Notes: generated by a model from the letters alone, not told the origin. A stretch of 64,000 nucleotides of DNA from Streptomyces griseus subsp. griseus (GCF_003610995.1 NZ_CP032543.1:3038001-3102000); one strand, 5' to 3'; counted from the stretch's first letter, positions 7,085-16,217 are shown. A program made the numbers and translations.

Positions 7085-9064
7085 TCAGCTGAGCTCCTCC
7101 GGGCAGGGCGTCCCCGGCGGCAGCTGGTACGGGGCCGCCAGCCGGTACACCCCCGGCTTCGGTGCGAGGAGTTCGGTCCACTCGTCGCCGTACGGCCCCT
7201 CGTCCTCGACCTTGTTCAGGCAGCCGTGGATGTTGTCGAAGGTCCTGGGGGCCGTCTCGTCCTCCTGCGTCCGCAGCTTGGACTCCTCGGTCTCCTCCGG
7301 CCGCTCCAGGCTCCTGCCCTGCTCGTCGACGAGGGCGAGCCAGCGCGAGTGCGGGATCCGGATCAGCACCCGGCCCGCCGACTCGACACGGATCGTCAGC
7401 TCGTTCGCGCCCGCCTTCTCCACCGTCGCGGGCGGATCGGCGAGCGGGGTCGGCTCCAGGACGCGGTAGAGCTTCCAGTTCTCGTCGCCCCATATCTCAC
7501 GGAGGTAGGAGAGCCCCTTGCCGACGAGTTCCGTCTCCCTCTGAGCCCCGCCGTCCGGCCGGCCGGTGGGCAGCACCACGTAGTGGACCGCCCAGCGGTC
7601 CAGCCACTGGCGGTAGTTGACCGCGTTCAGCGTGTCGTCGTAGAAGAGCGGGTTGCGCTTCATGTCGGCCTGCCGGTTCCAGCCACGGGCCAGGTTGTAC
7701 GTGGCCAGCGCCGAGGCCTCCCGGTGGCTGCTCGCGGGAACCACCTCGACCCGGCCCCGCTCGGCCCCGACCTGCTGGAGCTGGTTGACCAGGGGGGCCA
7801 GCGAACGGGCCCAGGAGGCGTCCGGGGTGGTACGGACGATGTCGTCGACGCCCTTGAAGCCGATCCAGAAGTTCAGCCCGGCGAACGCCAGGACCAGCGC
7901 GTACCAGCGGCGGCTGCGCGGCCTCGTGTACGGCAGGGCGGCGAGCAGCACGATCCCCGCGAACAGCATCGCCATACGGGTCACGTTCGACCCGATCTGC
8001 GAGTCGACGAAGTAGGTGAGCACCGTGCCGAAGCCGTAGACCGCGGCGGCGGTGCGGACCGTGGACCAGTCGCGCGGTACGAGGACGAAGACCAGGACCG
8101 AGAAGAGGAACGGCAGCGACACCGTGCCCAGCGACATCGGCTGCGTACCGGAGAACGGGAAGAGGAGGGAGGACAGCGCCACCACGGCCACGGGGGCGAG
8201 CCCGATCGCGTACGCGCCGGGGCGCCGCTTGTGGAGGAAGAGCGCGGCCGCGACCACCCCGAGGAAGAGCCCGGCGACCGGACTGGAGGCGGTGGCCAGG
8301 CCGGCGAGCGGGGCGGCGACGGCCGCCTTGGCCCACCGCTTGTACCGCCAGCGGTGGGGCCAGCAGAAGACCGCGGCGACGGCACCGACGGCGAACATCA
8401 TGCCGAGCCCGAACGTCACCCGCCCCGACAGCGCGTTGCACAGATAGGCGAAGACCCCGGCCAGCGAGCAGGCCAGCGGATTGCGCACGGCCCGCACCCG
8501 GACCAGGATCAGCGCGGTCAGCGCCGCCGAGACCGTCCCCACGATCATCATCGTGGAGCGGACGCCGAGCACCGACATCAGATACGGCGAGACCACGCTG
8601 TACGAGACGGGGTGCATGCCCCCGTACCAGGCGAGGTTGTACGCGGTGCCCGGGTGCCGGCCCACGAACTCGGCCCAGGCGTCCTGCGCCGCGATGTCGC
8701 CGCCGCTGTTGGCGAAGAAGAGGAACCACAGGACGTGGGTGACGGCCGCGGCCGCCGTGGCGATGGTGACGGGGTGGCGCAGCAGCCGCCGGGTCAGGGG
8801 GGTGGTGGCCTGCTCGGAGTTCAGGGGGGTCTGCTCGGAGGGGGCGGGCGTCCCGGGTTCCGATGCTCCGGATTCCGGCGCCGCGGAGTCCGGCGTTCCC
8901 GTCTCCGGCGCTCCGGCCGCGGAGGGTGCCGGCGCGCCGGATTCCGGTGTTCCGGATTCCGGCGTACGGGGGGACGGCAGCAGCGTGCGCGGGGTGGCGC
9001 CGTCGGCGATCTCCCCGGTGGTGCTGTCCGCCTCGCGGCCGGGTCTCGGCTCCGCGGTGGTCAC
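7085..9064 (-). CDS. Large polytopic membrane protein (glycosyltransferase-C-like topology)
   Basis: 659 aa from GTG 9064 (GGGAGAG 5 nt upstream). Residues 1-90 are a disordered cytoplasmic tail with many Pro/Glu/Ser/Gly steps (PESGTPESGAPAPS style). About 10-12 transmembrane helices follow from near residue 97 to 400, then an extracytoplasmic C-terminal domain of about 250 residues with conserved-looking WNRQADMKRNPLFYD and a single Cys near the end. The topology and the long loop after the first helix (DAWAEFVGRHPGTAYNLAWYG) recall GT-C or dolichyl-mannose-type enzymes, but no diagnostic motif is certain. It could equally be an unclassified transport protein. Confidence 0.7.
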   Translation of the reverse strand: MTTAEPRPGREADSTTGEIADGATPRTLLPSPRTPESGTPESGAPAPSAAGAPETGTPDSAAPESGASEPGTPAPSEQTPLNSEQATTPLTRRLLRHPVTIATAAAAVTHVLWFLFFANSGGDIAAQDAWAEFVGRHPGTAYNLAWYGGMHPVSYSVVSPYLMSVLGVRSTMMIVGTVSAALTALILVRVRAVRNPLACSLAGVFAYLCNALSGRVTFGLGMMFAVGAVAAVFCWPHRWRYKRWAKAAVAAPLAGLATASSPVAGLFLGVVAAALFLHKRRPGAYAIGLAPVAVVALSSLLFPFSGTQPMSLGTVSLPFLFSVLVFVLVPRDWSTVRTAAAVYGFGTVLTYFVDSQIGSNVTRMAMLFAGIVLLAALPYTRPRSRRWYALVLAFAGLNFWIGFKGVDDIVRTTPDASWARSLAPLVNQLQQVGAERGRVEVVPASSHREASALATYNLARGWNRQADMKRNPLFYDDTLNAVNYRQWLDRWAVHYVVLPTGRPDGGAQRETELVGKGLSYLREIWGDENWKLYRVLEPTPLADPPATVEKAGANELTIRVESAGRVLIRIPHSRWLALVDEQGRSLERPEETEESKLRTQEDETAPRTFDNIHGCLNKVEDEGPYGDEWTELLAPKPGVYRLAAPYQLPPGTPCPEELS

Positions 9065-9172
9065 TACGGCTCTCCCCGTCTTCCCGCCGGCCCCGTACGC
9101 CTTTCAGGACGCGTCCCGGCGCCCTTCAGTTGTCCGGGGACGCTAACACGTACCTCCGACACATACCCGTGA

Positions 9173-9212
9173 CGTGGAGCGGGGTGAGCGGCGTCGCTCA
9201 CCCCGCTCCACG
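9173..9212. terminator. Strong hairpin terminator
   Basis: Perfect 18-bp stem with loop GCGT; the left arm is CGTGGAGCGGGGTGAGCG (9173-9190). It lies 21 bp beyond the stop of the carboxypeptidase gene on the minus strand. Confidence 0.85.
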
Positions 9213-9233
9213 ACCGTCCCTGCCGCCGCGCGC

Positions 9234-11777
9234 TCAGCCGATCCTGGTCAGCTTGTCGCCGAAGGCCGGCTCGGTGAGGTCGTCCTGCAGCACCACCGGC
9301 GCCGTGACCTTCCCGGTGCCGGTGCCCACGGTCACCATGCCGACCTCGCTGCCGGCCTTCGCGGAGTGCGCGATGCCCTTGCCGCTGTCGGTGACCTTGA
9401 GCTCCACCTCCAGGCCGGGCCAGCCCACCGCCTTGAGGTTCTTGGTCGCTATCACCGGGGTCTGTGCGCCGAACCCGTTGTCCACATACCCGACCACGTC
9501 GCCCTTCTTGACCACGGTTGCGGAGGTGGGGGCCTTCTGCGCGTCCTTGATCAGCTTCAGGCTGTTCTGCAGGGACAGCTCCAGGCTGTCGTAGACCCTG
9601 CCCGTACCGGCCTGCTGCCCCATGACCGCTCCGTAGATCCAGAGCACCTTGCCGTCGACCTTGGTGTTCGCGGACCAGAGCAGGTTGCCGCCCGCCGGGG
9701 TGGAGGAGCCGGTCTTGATGCCGCTCACACCATCCTGAAGGAGCAGCGTGTTGTTGTTGTAGATCTTGCCGTCTATGCCCTCGATCTCAACCTCGGGCAT
9801 GTCCACGATCTCCCGGAACACGTCGTTCTCCATGACCGCCTGGGCCAGCTTGAGCTGGTCGGCCGCGGTGGAGACGGTGGTCTTCTCCAGGCCGCTCGGG
9901 TCCGTGTACGTCGAGTTGGTCATCCCGAGGTCCTTGGCCGCGTCGTTCATCTTGTCGATGAACTTGTCCTCGCCGCCCGCGTCCCAGCGGGCGAGCAGCC
10001 GCGCCGCGTTGTTCCCCGAGGGGATCATCAGCAGCTGGAGCATCTGCCGCTGGGTGAGCTGCTGGCCCTTGGTCAGGGGCGCCGTCGACTCGTCGGGGCG
10101 CTTGGACTCGTCCTCAGCCTTCTGGTCGACGGTGATCGTCTCGCCCTGCTCGTCGCCCTTGAGGGGGTGGCCCTCAAGGATCACGTAGGCGGTCATGACC
10201 TTCGCGACGCTGGCGATGGGCGCCGGCTTCTGCGCCCCCTCGGAACCGAGCGACCCGACGCCGTCCACCAGCACGGCGGACTGGCCCTGGCCCGGCCAGG
10301 ACAGCTTCGTCTCGCCGCCCTCGAAGGTGTACGCCGGCTCCGCCGTGAGCTCCAGGGACGGCTCCGGCAGCGGGCGCATCACCTGCACGATCGCAAAGAC
10401 GATCAGCAGGAGGAGGACCAGAGGGGTCCAGATCTTGACCCGCCGGACCGCCGTGCGGACCGGCGTCTCGGCCGGCGGCGGGGTGTTCGTCAGCTCGGCG
10501 AGCAGGTCGAGGGGCGGCTTGGGCGGCAACGGCTGCTGCCGGGTCCGCTCGGCGGCCGCCCAGGACGGGGCGGCGGGGGCGGGGGCCGCGGCCGGGGTGG
10601 CCGAAGCCGATGCCGGGGTCGCCGCGTCGGTGTCCGGCTTGCCCGTCGACGCCTCGGTCTCCGGCGCGCGGGGCGCGGGGGCGGGCCGTACGTCGTCGGA
10701 GCGCAGCGGCACGAAGGTGCTGGTGCGCTCGACGGCGCTCTCCGGCTTGCCCTTTTCCGGCTCGTCCTTCTGCGGCTTGTCGCCCGCGGCCTGGAGCTCC
10801 TGGAGCTCCTGCGGCGACAGCTTCAGCGCGGTGGTCGGCCGGTCGACCCGCTTGGCGGGCGCGGGCGCCTTGAAGACGGCCGTGGGCTGGTCGGTTCCTC
10901 GCAGGTCGTCGCCGGTTTCGGCGGCGGGGCCGGGGGCCTCGTCGGCGCCAGAATCGGGCTCGGGGTCGCGCTCGGAGTCGGGCTCGGGGTCGGCTGCGGA
11001 CTCCGGCTTCCCGGCGGCCACCGACTTACCAGCGGCCTCGGGCTCCTTGGCCTCGGGCTCCTCGACGGCCTTCGGCTCATCGGCCGGCTCGGGCTCCCCG
11101 CCGGACTCGGGCTTGGCCCCAGCCTCGCCCTTGCCCTCCCCATCACCCTCGCCCTCGGCCGCCGCATCGACCCACGCGGTCACCGCAGCGCGCAGCCGTA
11201 CGTCACCGGGCTCGGGTTCGTCGGACTCCGCCTCATCCGCAGCGGCGCCGGCCGTGTCGGCCGCGTCGCCCTCAGGGGCCTCCGCGGTCACGTCAGGGCT
11301 CTCGGGGTGCTCGGGGTCCTCTGCGGGCTTCTGGGGCGTTACAGCGCCCTCAGGGGCCTGCGCGGGCTCCTCCTCGGCGGAAGCAGGCTCCGTCTCACGG
11401 GAAGCGGGCTTCCCAGCGGACGCCGGCTCCTTCTCAGCCGAGCGGGACCCAGGCTTGTCCTCAGCCGAGCCGGACTCCGACTCCCCCTCAGCCGGAGCGG
11501 ACTCCCCGGCAGGCTCACCGGCGGGCGCCTCGGCCGACACCTCCGACGTACGCCGCCCCGCCTCGTCCTCCGGAAGCCGCGGCCGGAAAACAGCCGTAGC
11601 CGTGTCCGACGTCACCTCGTCGGCAGCCACGCCCTCGGCGGCATCCGCACCGGCCGCGTCCGCACCGGGCCCGTCCGCACCGGGTTCGCGGAACACCGCA
11701 AAGCGCGGGTCGCGTTCCTCCGCAGCCGTCCCCGACGACTTCCGCTGCTCCGTTTTGTCGGGGGACTCGCCCGCCAC
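9234..11777 (-). CDS. D-alanyl-D-alanine carboxypeptidase (peptidase S11) with long disordered N-terminus
   Basis: 847 aa from GTG 11777 with GAGGAGG 6-7 nt upstream. Residues 1 to about 445 are low-complexity, rich in Ala/Glu/Pro/Ser/Asp. A single transmembrane helix follows (about 450-470, PLVLLLLIVFAIVQVM), then an extracytoplasmic S11 penicillin-binding domain. That domain has SxxK as PIASVAKVMTAY (Ser near 524), SxN as IPSGNNAARLL (near 588) and KTG as GIKTGSSTPAGG (near 688), followed by a C-terminal beta domain. S11 enzymes remove the terminal D-Ala of peptidoglycan stem peptides. Typical relatives are about 400-450 aa, so the cytoplasmic half is an extra that could be a phosphorylation or interaction platform. 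A strong hairpin follows the stop. Confidence 0.9.
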   Translation of the reverse strand: MAGESPDKTEQRKSSGTAAEERDPRFAVFREPGADGPGADAAGADAAEGVAADEVTSDTATAVFRPRLPEDEAGRRTSEVSAEAPAGEPAGESAPAEGESESGSAEDKPGSRSAEKEPASAGKPASRETEPASAEEEPAQAPEGAVTPQKPAEDPEHPESPDVTAEAPEGDAADTAGAAADEAESDEPEPGDVRLRAAVTAWVDAAAEGEGDGEGKGEAGAKPESGGEPEPADEPKAVEEPEAKEPEAAGKSVAAGKPESAADPEPDSERDPEPDSGADEAPGPAAETGDDLRGTDQPTAVFKAPAPAKRVDRPTTALKLSPQELQELQAAGDKPQKDEPEKGKPESAVERTSTFVPLRSDDVRPAPAPRAPETEASTGKPDTDAATPASASATPAAAPAPAAPSWAAAERTRQQPLPPKPPLDLLAELTNTPPPAETPVRTAVRRVKIWTPLVLLLLIVFAIVQVMRPLPEPSLELTAEPAYTFEGGETKLSWPGQGQSAVLVDGVGSLGSEGAQKPAPIASVAKVMTAYVILEGHPLKGDEQGETITVDQKAEDESKRPDESTAPLTKGQQLTQRQMLQLLMIPSGNNAARLLARWDAGGEDKFIDKMNDAAKDLGMTNSTYTDPSGLEKTTVSTAADQLKLAQAVMENDVFREIVDMPEVEIEGIDGKIYNNNTLLLQDGVSGIKTGSSTPAGGNLLWSANTKVDGKVLWIYGAVMGQQAGTGRVYDSLELSLQNSLKLIKDAQKAPTSATVVKKGDVVGYVDNGFGAQTPVIATKNLKAVGWPGLEVELKVTDSGKGIAHSAKAGSEVGMVTVGTGTGKVTAPVVLQDDLTEPAFGDKLTRIG

Positions 11778-11970
11778 CGATGCCTCCTCATGCGCCGCGG
11801 GGCAACCCCCGCGCTGTCCGAACCATCTACCAGTGTCCTGTGTGAACCCCTGGCCGAGCTGCTAGACGAGAACGACATACCTACCGGTTCCCGTACAAAG
11901 CAGTCAGGCGCTCTCGACAGATGAATGTGAGAGGGGTCACCCTGTCAGACATCCACGCGGGGAGGCATGG

Positions 11971-12690
11971 ATGGGCAGGAGCCGCAGAACAATCCCGGAG
12001 GAGCTTCTGTTGCTCGCTCTGGACCCGACCACGGGTACCACAGCGCAGCCGCAGTCGCTCGACCTCGGCCTGGCCGGGGCACAGCTAGTGGAGCTGGCTC
12101 TGGCAGGACGGATAGCCCCTGACGGGGATCGTATCGCCGTGGTGATGCCACGGCCGACCGGAGATCCGACACTGGACTCCGCACTGGAGCTGCTGCGCCG
12201 TCGTGGCAGCCCGGTCCGGGCGGTCCACTGGATCGGCGGGCCCCGGCTGGGGCTGCGCCAGATCTATCTCGCCCATCTGGAGCGGTGCGGCATGGTTCAT
12301 GCCGTGGCGGGCCAGATGTGCGGAGTGCTGCCGACGACTCGCTACCAGGCGACGGAGACAGCCATCAGCCGGGACATCAGAGTCCGGCTGGACAGCGCGA
12401 TCCGCACCGGCGTACCACCGGACCCGCGGACCGCGGCGCTCGCCGCACTGGCCCACGCGGTCGGACTCGGCAAGCACCTGTACCCCGGGAACGAGGGGCG
12501 TTCATCGCGCTCCCGGCTCCGGGATCTGATCAGGCACGACCCCATGGGCGGCCTCGTGGCGCACGCCGTGATGGACGTCCAGAACGGGGTGGCGGTCCAG
12601 CCACGCCGTACGCAGCAGGCAGCGGGCGTTCCGTTGCAGCCGCAAGCACAGGCACGCCGGAGCGGCATGGCGCACATCGCCGCGAGCTGA
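11971..12690 (+). CDS. GPP34 (Golgi phosphoprotein 3-like) family protein
   Basis: 239 aa from ATG 11971 after GGGGAGG. The helical GPP34 fold is suggested by TIPEELLLLALDPTTG, LGLAGAQLVELALAGRIA, the mid-protein DIRVRLDSAIRTG, and PRTAALAALAHAVGLGKHLY. In eukaryotes the family binds phosphatidylinositol-4-phosphate. In Streptomyces it is a widespread paralogue family without firm biochemical roles. The last about 40 residues are Gln/Arg-rich and probably disordered. It is divergent from the carboxypeptidase gene, and a very strong terminator lies at 12786-12823. Confidence 0.85.
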   Translation: MGRSRRTIPEELLLLALDPTTGTTAQPQSLDLGLAGAQLVELALAGRIAPDGDRIAVVMPRPTGDPTLDSALELLRRRGSPVRAVHWIGGPRLGLRQIYLAHLERCGMVHAVAGQMCGVLPTTRYQATETAISRDIRVRLDSAIRTGVPPDPRTAALAALAHAVGLGKHLYPGNEGRSSRSRLRDLIRHDPMGGLVAHAVMDVQNGVAVQPRRTQQAAGVPLQPQAQARRSGMAHIAAS

Positions 12691-12996
12691 TCCGGAGGGC
12701 CCGAGCAGGACCCGTGCAGAGGACCGCGCGGACAATCGCACACCGCCGTACCGTCGTCACAGGACCCGGTTCGGGAGCCGCACCACGCACGGGGCAGCCG
12801 GTTTCGACCGGCTGCCCCGTGCGCTTGCGCGCCGTAGCGCACGCTCTCGCACGCGCCGGTGTGTGCTCCGGTGCGCGGCCGGGGGCTTATACCGCATGCA
12901 CCTGCTTGTGGCCGTTTCCCAGCGCGGCCGGGGCAAGGGGTGGCAATCTGCTGAGCAGTAGATACGCACAGCTACATAGCCGGAGGTGCACTTTCC
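12691..12996. other. 306-bp gap: terminator and presumed promoter
   Basis: No gene is visible. The first half holds the UUCG-loop terminator (12786-12823). The second half, up to the ribosome site CGGAGGTG (12981-12988), should hold the promoter of the XRE regulator. An AT-richer patch around 12889-12900 (TTATACCGCATGCA) is the likeliest -10 region. No clear -35 box. Confidence 0.4.
12786..12823. terminator. 17-bp perfect hairpin with UUCG tetraloop
   Basis: CGCACGGGGCAGCCGGT (12786-12802), loop TTCG, then an exactly complementary right arm (12807-12823). It lies 95 bp after the GPP34 gene stop and is an unusually stable intrinsic terminator. Confidence 0.85.
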
Positions 12997-13854
12997 GTGC
13001 CGTCCAACGTCAATCCCACAGTCAGGCGACGCAGGTTGGGCCAGGAACTGCGCCGCCTGCGCGAACTCAAAGGCATGACGGCCGAGGAGGTGGCGGAGCG
13101 CCTGCTGGTCTCGCAGTCGAAGATCAGCCGCCTGGAGAACGGCCGCCGCTCCATCAGCCAGCGCGACGTGCGTGACCTCTGCGGGGTGTACGAGGTCGAG
13201 GACGTCCGCATCGTCGACTCGCTCATGCAGATGGCCAAGGACTCGCGCCAGCAGGGCTGGTGGCACGCCTTCGGCGACATTCCGTACAGCGTCTACATCG
13301 GCCTGGAGACGGACGCGGAGTCCCTGCGGGTCTACGAGCCCCAGATGGTTCCGGGCCTGCTCCAGACCCGGGCGTACGCGGAGGCGCTGATCAGCGGCGC
13401 GCTGCCCGAGGCGCCGCCGTCGGACATCGAGAAGCGCGTCAACGTACGGTCCCGGCGCCAGGACCGGGTCAACGCACCGGAGAACCCGCTCCGGTTGTGG
13501 GCCGTGATCGACGAGTCGGCGCTGCGCCGGCGGGTCGGTGACAACCAGGTGATGATCGACCAGCTGGAGCACCTGGTGGAGCAGTCGCATCTGCCGCATG
13601 TGACCGTGCAGGTGCTGCCGTTCGAGATGGGCGCGCACCCCGGGATCAACGGGCAGTACGCGATCCTCGAATTCCCGGACGCCGCGGACTCCAGCGTCGT
13701 CTACATCGAGGGCGTCACGAGCGACCTCTATCTGGAGAAGGCGAACGACGTGCAGCGCTACAGCGTGATGTACGAGCACCTGCGGGCGCAGGCTCTGAAC
13801 GTCGAGCAGACGCGGGAGTTCATCACCAAGATCGCCAAGTCGTACACGAGCTGA
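12997..13854 (+). CDS. XRE-family regulator with DUF5753 (Scr1-like) domain
   Basis: 285 aa from GTG 12997, ribosome site CGGAGGTG. Residues 10-70 form a Cro/C1 helix-turn-helix (LRELKGMTAEEVAERLLVSQ, then SKISRLENGRRS). The rest matches the actinobacterial DUF5753 effector domain: EPQMVPGLLQTRAYAEALI, then HVTVQVLPFEMGAHPG and the C-terminal YSVMYEHLRAQALN. Such proteins are encoded next to DUF397 partners in Streptomyces and act in development or antibiotic control, sometimes described as toxin-antitoxin-like pairs. Here the DUF397 gene follows after 259 bp, which suggests its own promoter. The last 18 bases including the stop are duplicated downstream (13876-13893). Confidence 0.9.
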   Translation: MPSNVNPTVRRRRLGQELRRLRELKGMTAEEVAERLLVSQSKISRLENGRRSISQRDVRDLCGVYEVEDVRIVDSLMQMAKDSRQQGWWHAFGDIPYSVYIGLETDAESLRVYEPQMVPGLLQTRAYAEALISGALPEAPPSDIEKRVNVRSRRQDRVNAPENPLRLWAVIDESALRRRVGDNQVMIDQLEHLVEQSHLPHVTVQVLPFEMGAHPGINGQYAILEFPDAADSSVVYIEGVTSDLYLEKANDVQRYSVMYEHLRAQALNVEQTREFITKIAKSYTS

Positions 13855-14113
13855 CACCGGCCGATACCGGCCGACCACGAGCTGACACCGGCCAACACGG
13901 CCGACACCAGTCGGATCAGGACACCCGAACGGCGTCGAGTGAGCGGCGGCGGCACGATACACCGCCGCCGACTCACAACGTAAGAGTTACCGGCTAAATA
14001 ACACCCGGTCGAGTGAACGGCCATCTCACGGAAGCGGCTTGGCGAGTAGCGTCGATCACGCCAACCGGAATCAGGTTGGTGCGACTCACCCAACTCTCTG
14101 AACCGGAGTGAAC

Positions 14114-14320
14114 ATGGCAATTCTTCAGGGTGCTACGGACATGTGGACGAAGTCGTCGTACTCCGGGGGCAACGGCGCGTGCGTCGAGGTCAAGTCCCCG
14201 GTCGCTCTGTCCATCGCCGTGCGTGACTCGAAGGCCCCCGAGGGCCCCTCGCTCACCTTCGTCCCCGGTGCGTGGAACGCGTTCGTGCGCGATGTCGCCA
14301 CGAGCCCGGTCGACGCCTGA
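14114..14320 (+). CDS. DUF397 small protein, partner of the upstream XRE regulator
   Basis: 68 aa from ATG 14114 (CGGAG at 14104-14108); GTG 14108 is a less likely start. It has the DUF397 hallmarks: WTKSSYSGGNGACVEVK near the N-terminus, the central VRDSKAPEGPSLTF and the terminal WNAFVRDVATSPV. These proteins bind or antagonise the adjacent XRE-DUF5753 regulator in characterised Streptomyces pairs. A hairpin at 14429-14469 ends the unit. Confidence 0.9.
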   Translation: MAILQGATDMWTKSSYSGGNGACVEVKSPVALSIAVRDSKAPEGPSLTFVPGAWNAFVRDVATSPVDA

Positions 14321-14428
14321 CCGAACCTCCGGCCAAGGGCGCTCGCCTGCCGTCCGAAAGCCGCCTGTCCGCAACGCAGGCCGCAGCAGAGCAGCACCGC
14401 AACAACAGCAACACCGCACCACCTGATG

Positions 14429-14469
14429 GAGCCCTCTCGACCGGTTCGCCGTCCTGGCCGAGGGGGCTC
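14429..14469. terminator. Hairpin between convergent genes
   Basis: GAGCCCTCTCG (14429-14439) pairs with CGAGGGGGCTC (14459-14469) with one G-U pair. It is placed between the DUF397 gene (plus) and the EthD-like gene (minus), so it probably acts in both directions. Confidence 0.65.
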
Positions 14470-14496
14470 GGCATGCCGCCCCGCACCCGGCGGCCG

Positions 14497-15345
14497 TCAC
14501 CTCAACCGGTCGACGTACCGGTCGGTCCCCGGCACGGTCGGGACGAACGGCGCGACCAGCTCGACCCGCCCCAGCCCCGCTTCCGCGACCGCCGCGTCCA
14601 GCCCCGTGAAGTGCGCCTTCCAGCAGGTACGGGGGTCCTTCTGGAGGAACCACAGCAGCGTCAGCCGGGTCTCCACCCCCTCGACCTGCTTCACGTACGT
14701 CATCCGGTCGCCGGGCAGGGGCGTCGGCCGGAAGACGGTCACCATGGCCGCCGGCGACCCGCTCAGCCGCTTCGGCAGATGCCGGGACCTCAGCCACTCC
14801 AGCAACTCGGCGCGCTGCTCGGGCCCTTCGGCGTCGACGACCTGGAGGACGAGGCCCGCGTACGGGTGGTCGAGGGCGTGGAAGTCCCGGGGCCCGGCGG
14901 CCCCGTCGCGGTAGACGGTGGCCTCGTGGTCCTGGAAGGCCGTGAAGACATGGGTACGGTCCTGGTAGACCCGGCCGTCCCGGTTGAGCCGCCTGTTGAT
15001 GGCGACGGTCCACTTCATGTGCTCGTCGTAGCGGCCCTCGGTCACCCAGTACGTCGACAGATAGCACCCCGTCCCGACCGGCCGCGCGACCGCCGACTCC
15101 GCCGGGTAGCGCAGCTCCTGGAGGTCCTTGGTGGCCACCCAGCGCCGCCCGGCGAACATCCACGGCATGGCCGTCGCCCCGGCGTAGTAGTGGTCGTCCT
15201 CGTACCAGCGGTTGTACGCGTACTCATGGCCCGGATGCGGCTCCACCATGGTGATCAGGGCGTGCCCGGGGTGCACCCCGTACGGCCCCACCGCCGCCAG
15301 CTCGGCATAGCCCGCGCCCCGCGTCCCCTCGCCCTCGTCCGCCAT
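14497..15345 (-). CDS. EthD-like/dimeric alpha-beta-barrel protein of unknown function
   Basis: 282 aa from ATG 15345, preceded by GAAGGGG; a further in-frame ATG at 15369 is possible. The N-terminal half has HALITMVEPHPGHEYAYNRW followed by YEDDHYY and MPWMFAGRRW, the Asn-x-Trp-Tyr-(x)-His pattern of EthD-like ferredoxin-fold domains. The second half (HPYAGLVLQVVDAEG, then YVKQVEGVETRLTLLWFL) may be a repeat of the fold. Such proteins often accompany catabolic enzymes, and here the gene is divergent from an SDR across a palindromic operator (15389-15407), so the two are likely co-regulated. The substrate is unknown. Confidence 0.65.
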   Translation of the reverse strand: MADEGEGTRGAGYAELAAVGPYGVHPGHALITMVEPHPGHEYAYNRWYEDDHYYAGATAMPWMFAGRRWVATKDLQELRYPAESAVARPVGTGCYLSTYWVTEGRYDEHMKWTVAINRRLNRDGRVYQDRTHVFTAFQDHEATVYRDGAAGPRDFHALDHPYAGLVLQVVDAEGPEQRAELLEWLRSRHLPKRLSGSPAAMVTVFRPTPLPGDRMTYVKQVEGVETRLTLLWFLQKDPRTCWKAHFTGLDAAVAEAGLGRVELVAPFVPTVPGTDRYVDRLR

Positions 15346-15388
15346 CTCCCGCACCCCTTCCCCTTCCATCGGCCCCTGCGGGCACCTA

Positions 15389-15407
15389 CTCTGACGCTCC
15401 GTCAGAG
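15389..15407. promoter_or_regulatory. TetR-type palindromic operator, copy 1
   Basis: CTCTGACG-CTC-CGTCAGAG, perfect 8-bp arms with a 3-bp spacer, in the divergent promoter region of the EthD-like and SDR genes. It matches sites at 45694-45710 (TCTGACG-N3-CGTCAGA, perfect), 45756-45772 and 47629-47645 (two mismatches each). Confidence 0.75.
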
Positions 15408-15434
15408 AAACTTCCAGGGCCGGGAGGCGCCGGG

Positions 15435-16217
15435 ATGCTGCTCACGGGAAAGACCGTCATCGTGTCGGGCGTCGGCGCGGGGCTCGGCCACCGGGTCGCG
15501 GAGACCGTCGTACGGGACGGAGGTCGCGCGGTGCTCGGGGCACGTACAGCGGCGAACCTGGCCAGGAGCGCGGCGGAGATCGATCCGGAGGGCCGGCACA
15601 CCGCCCACCTCGCGACCGACATCACCGACGAGGCGCAGTGCGAGGCGCTGGCCGCGCTGGCGGTCGAACGGTTCGGCGGGATCGACGCGGTGGTCCATGT
15701 CGCCGCCTGGGACAGCTACTTCGGCGGGCTCCAGGACGCGGACTTCACCACCTGGCAGTCGGTCCTCGATGTGAACCTGCTCGGTACGCTGCGGATGACC
15801 CGGGCCTGCCTGCCCGCCCTCAAGGAGCGCGGCGGCTCGGTGGTGGTGATCGGCACCCAGTCGGCGGTGGCCGCGCCCTCCCAGGTGTGGCAGGCGGCGT
15901 ACGCGGCGTCGAAGGGGGCGCTGACCTCGGCGATGTACTCCCTGGCAAGGGAGTTGGGCCCGAACCGCATCCGGGTCAACACCGTGCTGCCGGGGTGGAT
16001 GTGGGGGCCGCCGGTGCAGGCGTACGTCCGGTTCACCGCGCACACCGAGGGCGTACCGGAGTCCGAGGTGCTGGCCCGGCTCACCGAGCGGATGGCCCTG
16101 CCGGAGCTGGCCACGGACGGGGATGTGGCGGAGGCCGTCGCTTTCCTGGCCTCCGACCGGGCCCGGGCGATCACCGGCCAGTCCCTGCTGGTCAACGCCG
16201 GGGAGCTGATGCGCTGA
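15435..16217 (+). CDS. Short-chain dehydrogenase/reductase
   Basis: 260 aa from ATG 15435 (GGGAGG 7 nt upstream). Classical SDR with a nucleotide motif SGVGAGLG near residue 11 (a variant of TGxxxGxG with Ser first), a central ATDITDEA strand, a DAVVHVAAW segment in place of NNAG, catalytic Ser in GTQSAVAAPSQVWQAAYAASK with the YxxxK pair, and C-terminal ITGQSLLVNAGELM. The acidic residue that selects NAD over NADP is not obvious. It is divergent from the EthD-like gene and shares its operator, so it probably oxidises or reduces an alcohol/ketone in the same catabolic route as the 42-47.6 kb operon. Confidence 0.85.
   Translation: MLLTGKTVIVSGVGAGLGHRVAETVVRDGGRAVLGARTAANLARSAAEIDPEGRHTAHLATDITDEAQCEALAALAVERFGGIDAVVHVAAWDSYFGGLQDADFTTWQSVLDVNLLGTLRMTRACLPALKERGGSVVVIGTQSAVAAPSQVWQAAYAASKGALTSAMYSLARELGPNRIRVNTVLPGWMWGPPVQAYVRFTAHTEGVPESEVLARLTERMALPELATDGDVAEAVAFLASDRARAITGQSLLVNAGELMR

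Noticed and set aside
5705..9172. Long plus-strand open frame of 1155 codons
   Set aside because: It is antisense to three genes with clear membrane or kinase features. The product is Arg/Pro-rich shadow sequence caused by high GC.
9174..11924. Long plus-strand open frame opposite the carboxypeptidase gene
   Set aside because: The minus-strand gene has all three S11 motifs, a ribosome site and a terminator; the plus frame has no domain.
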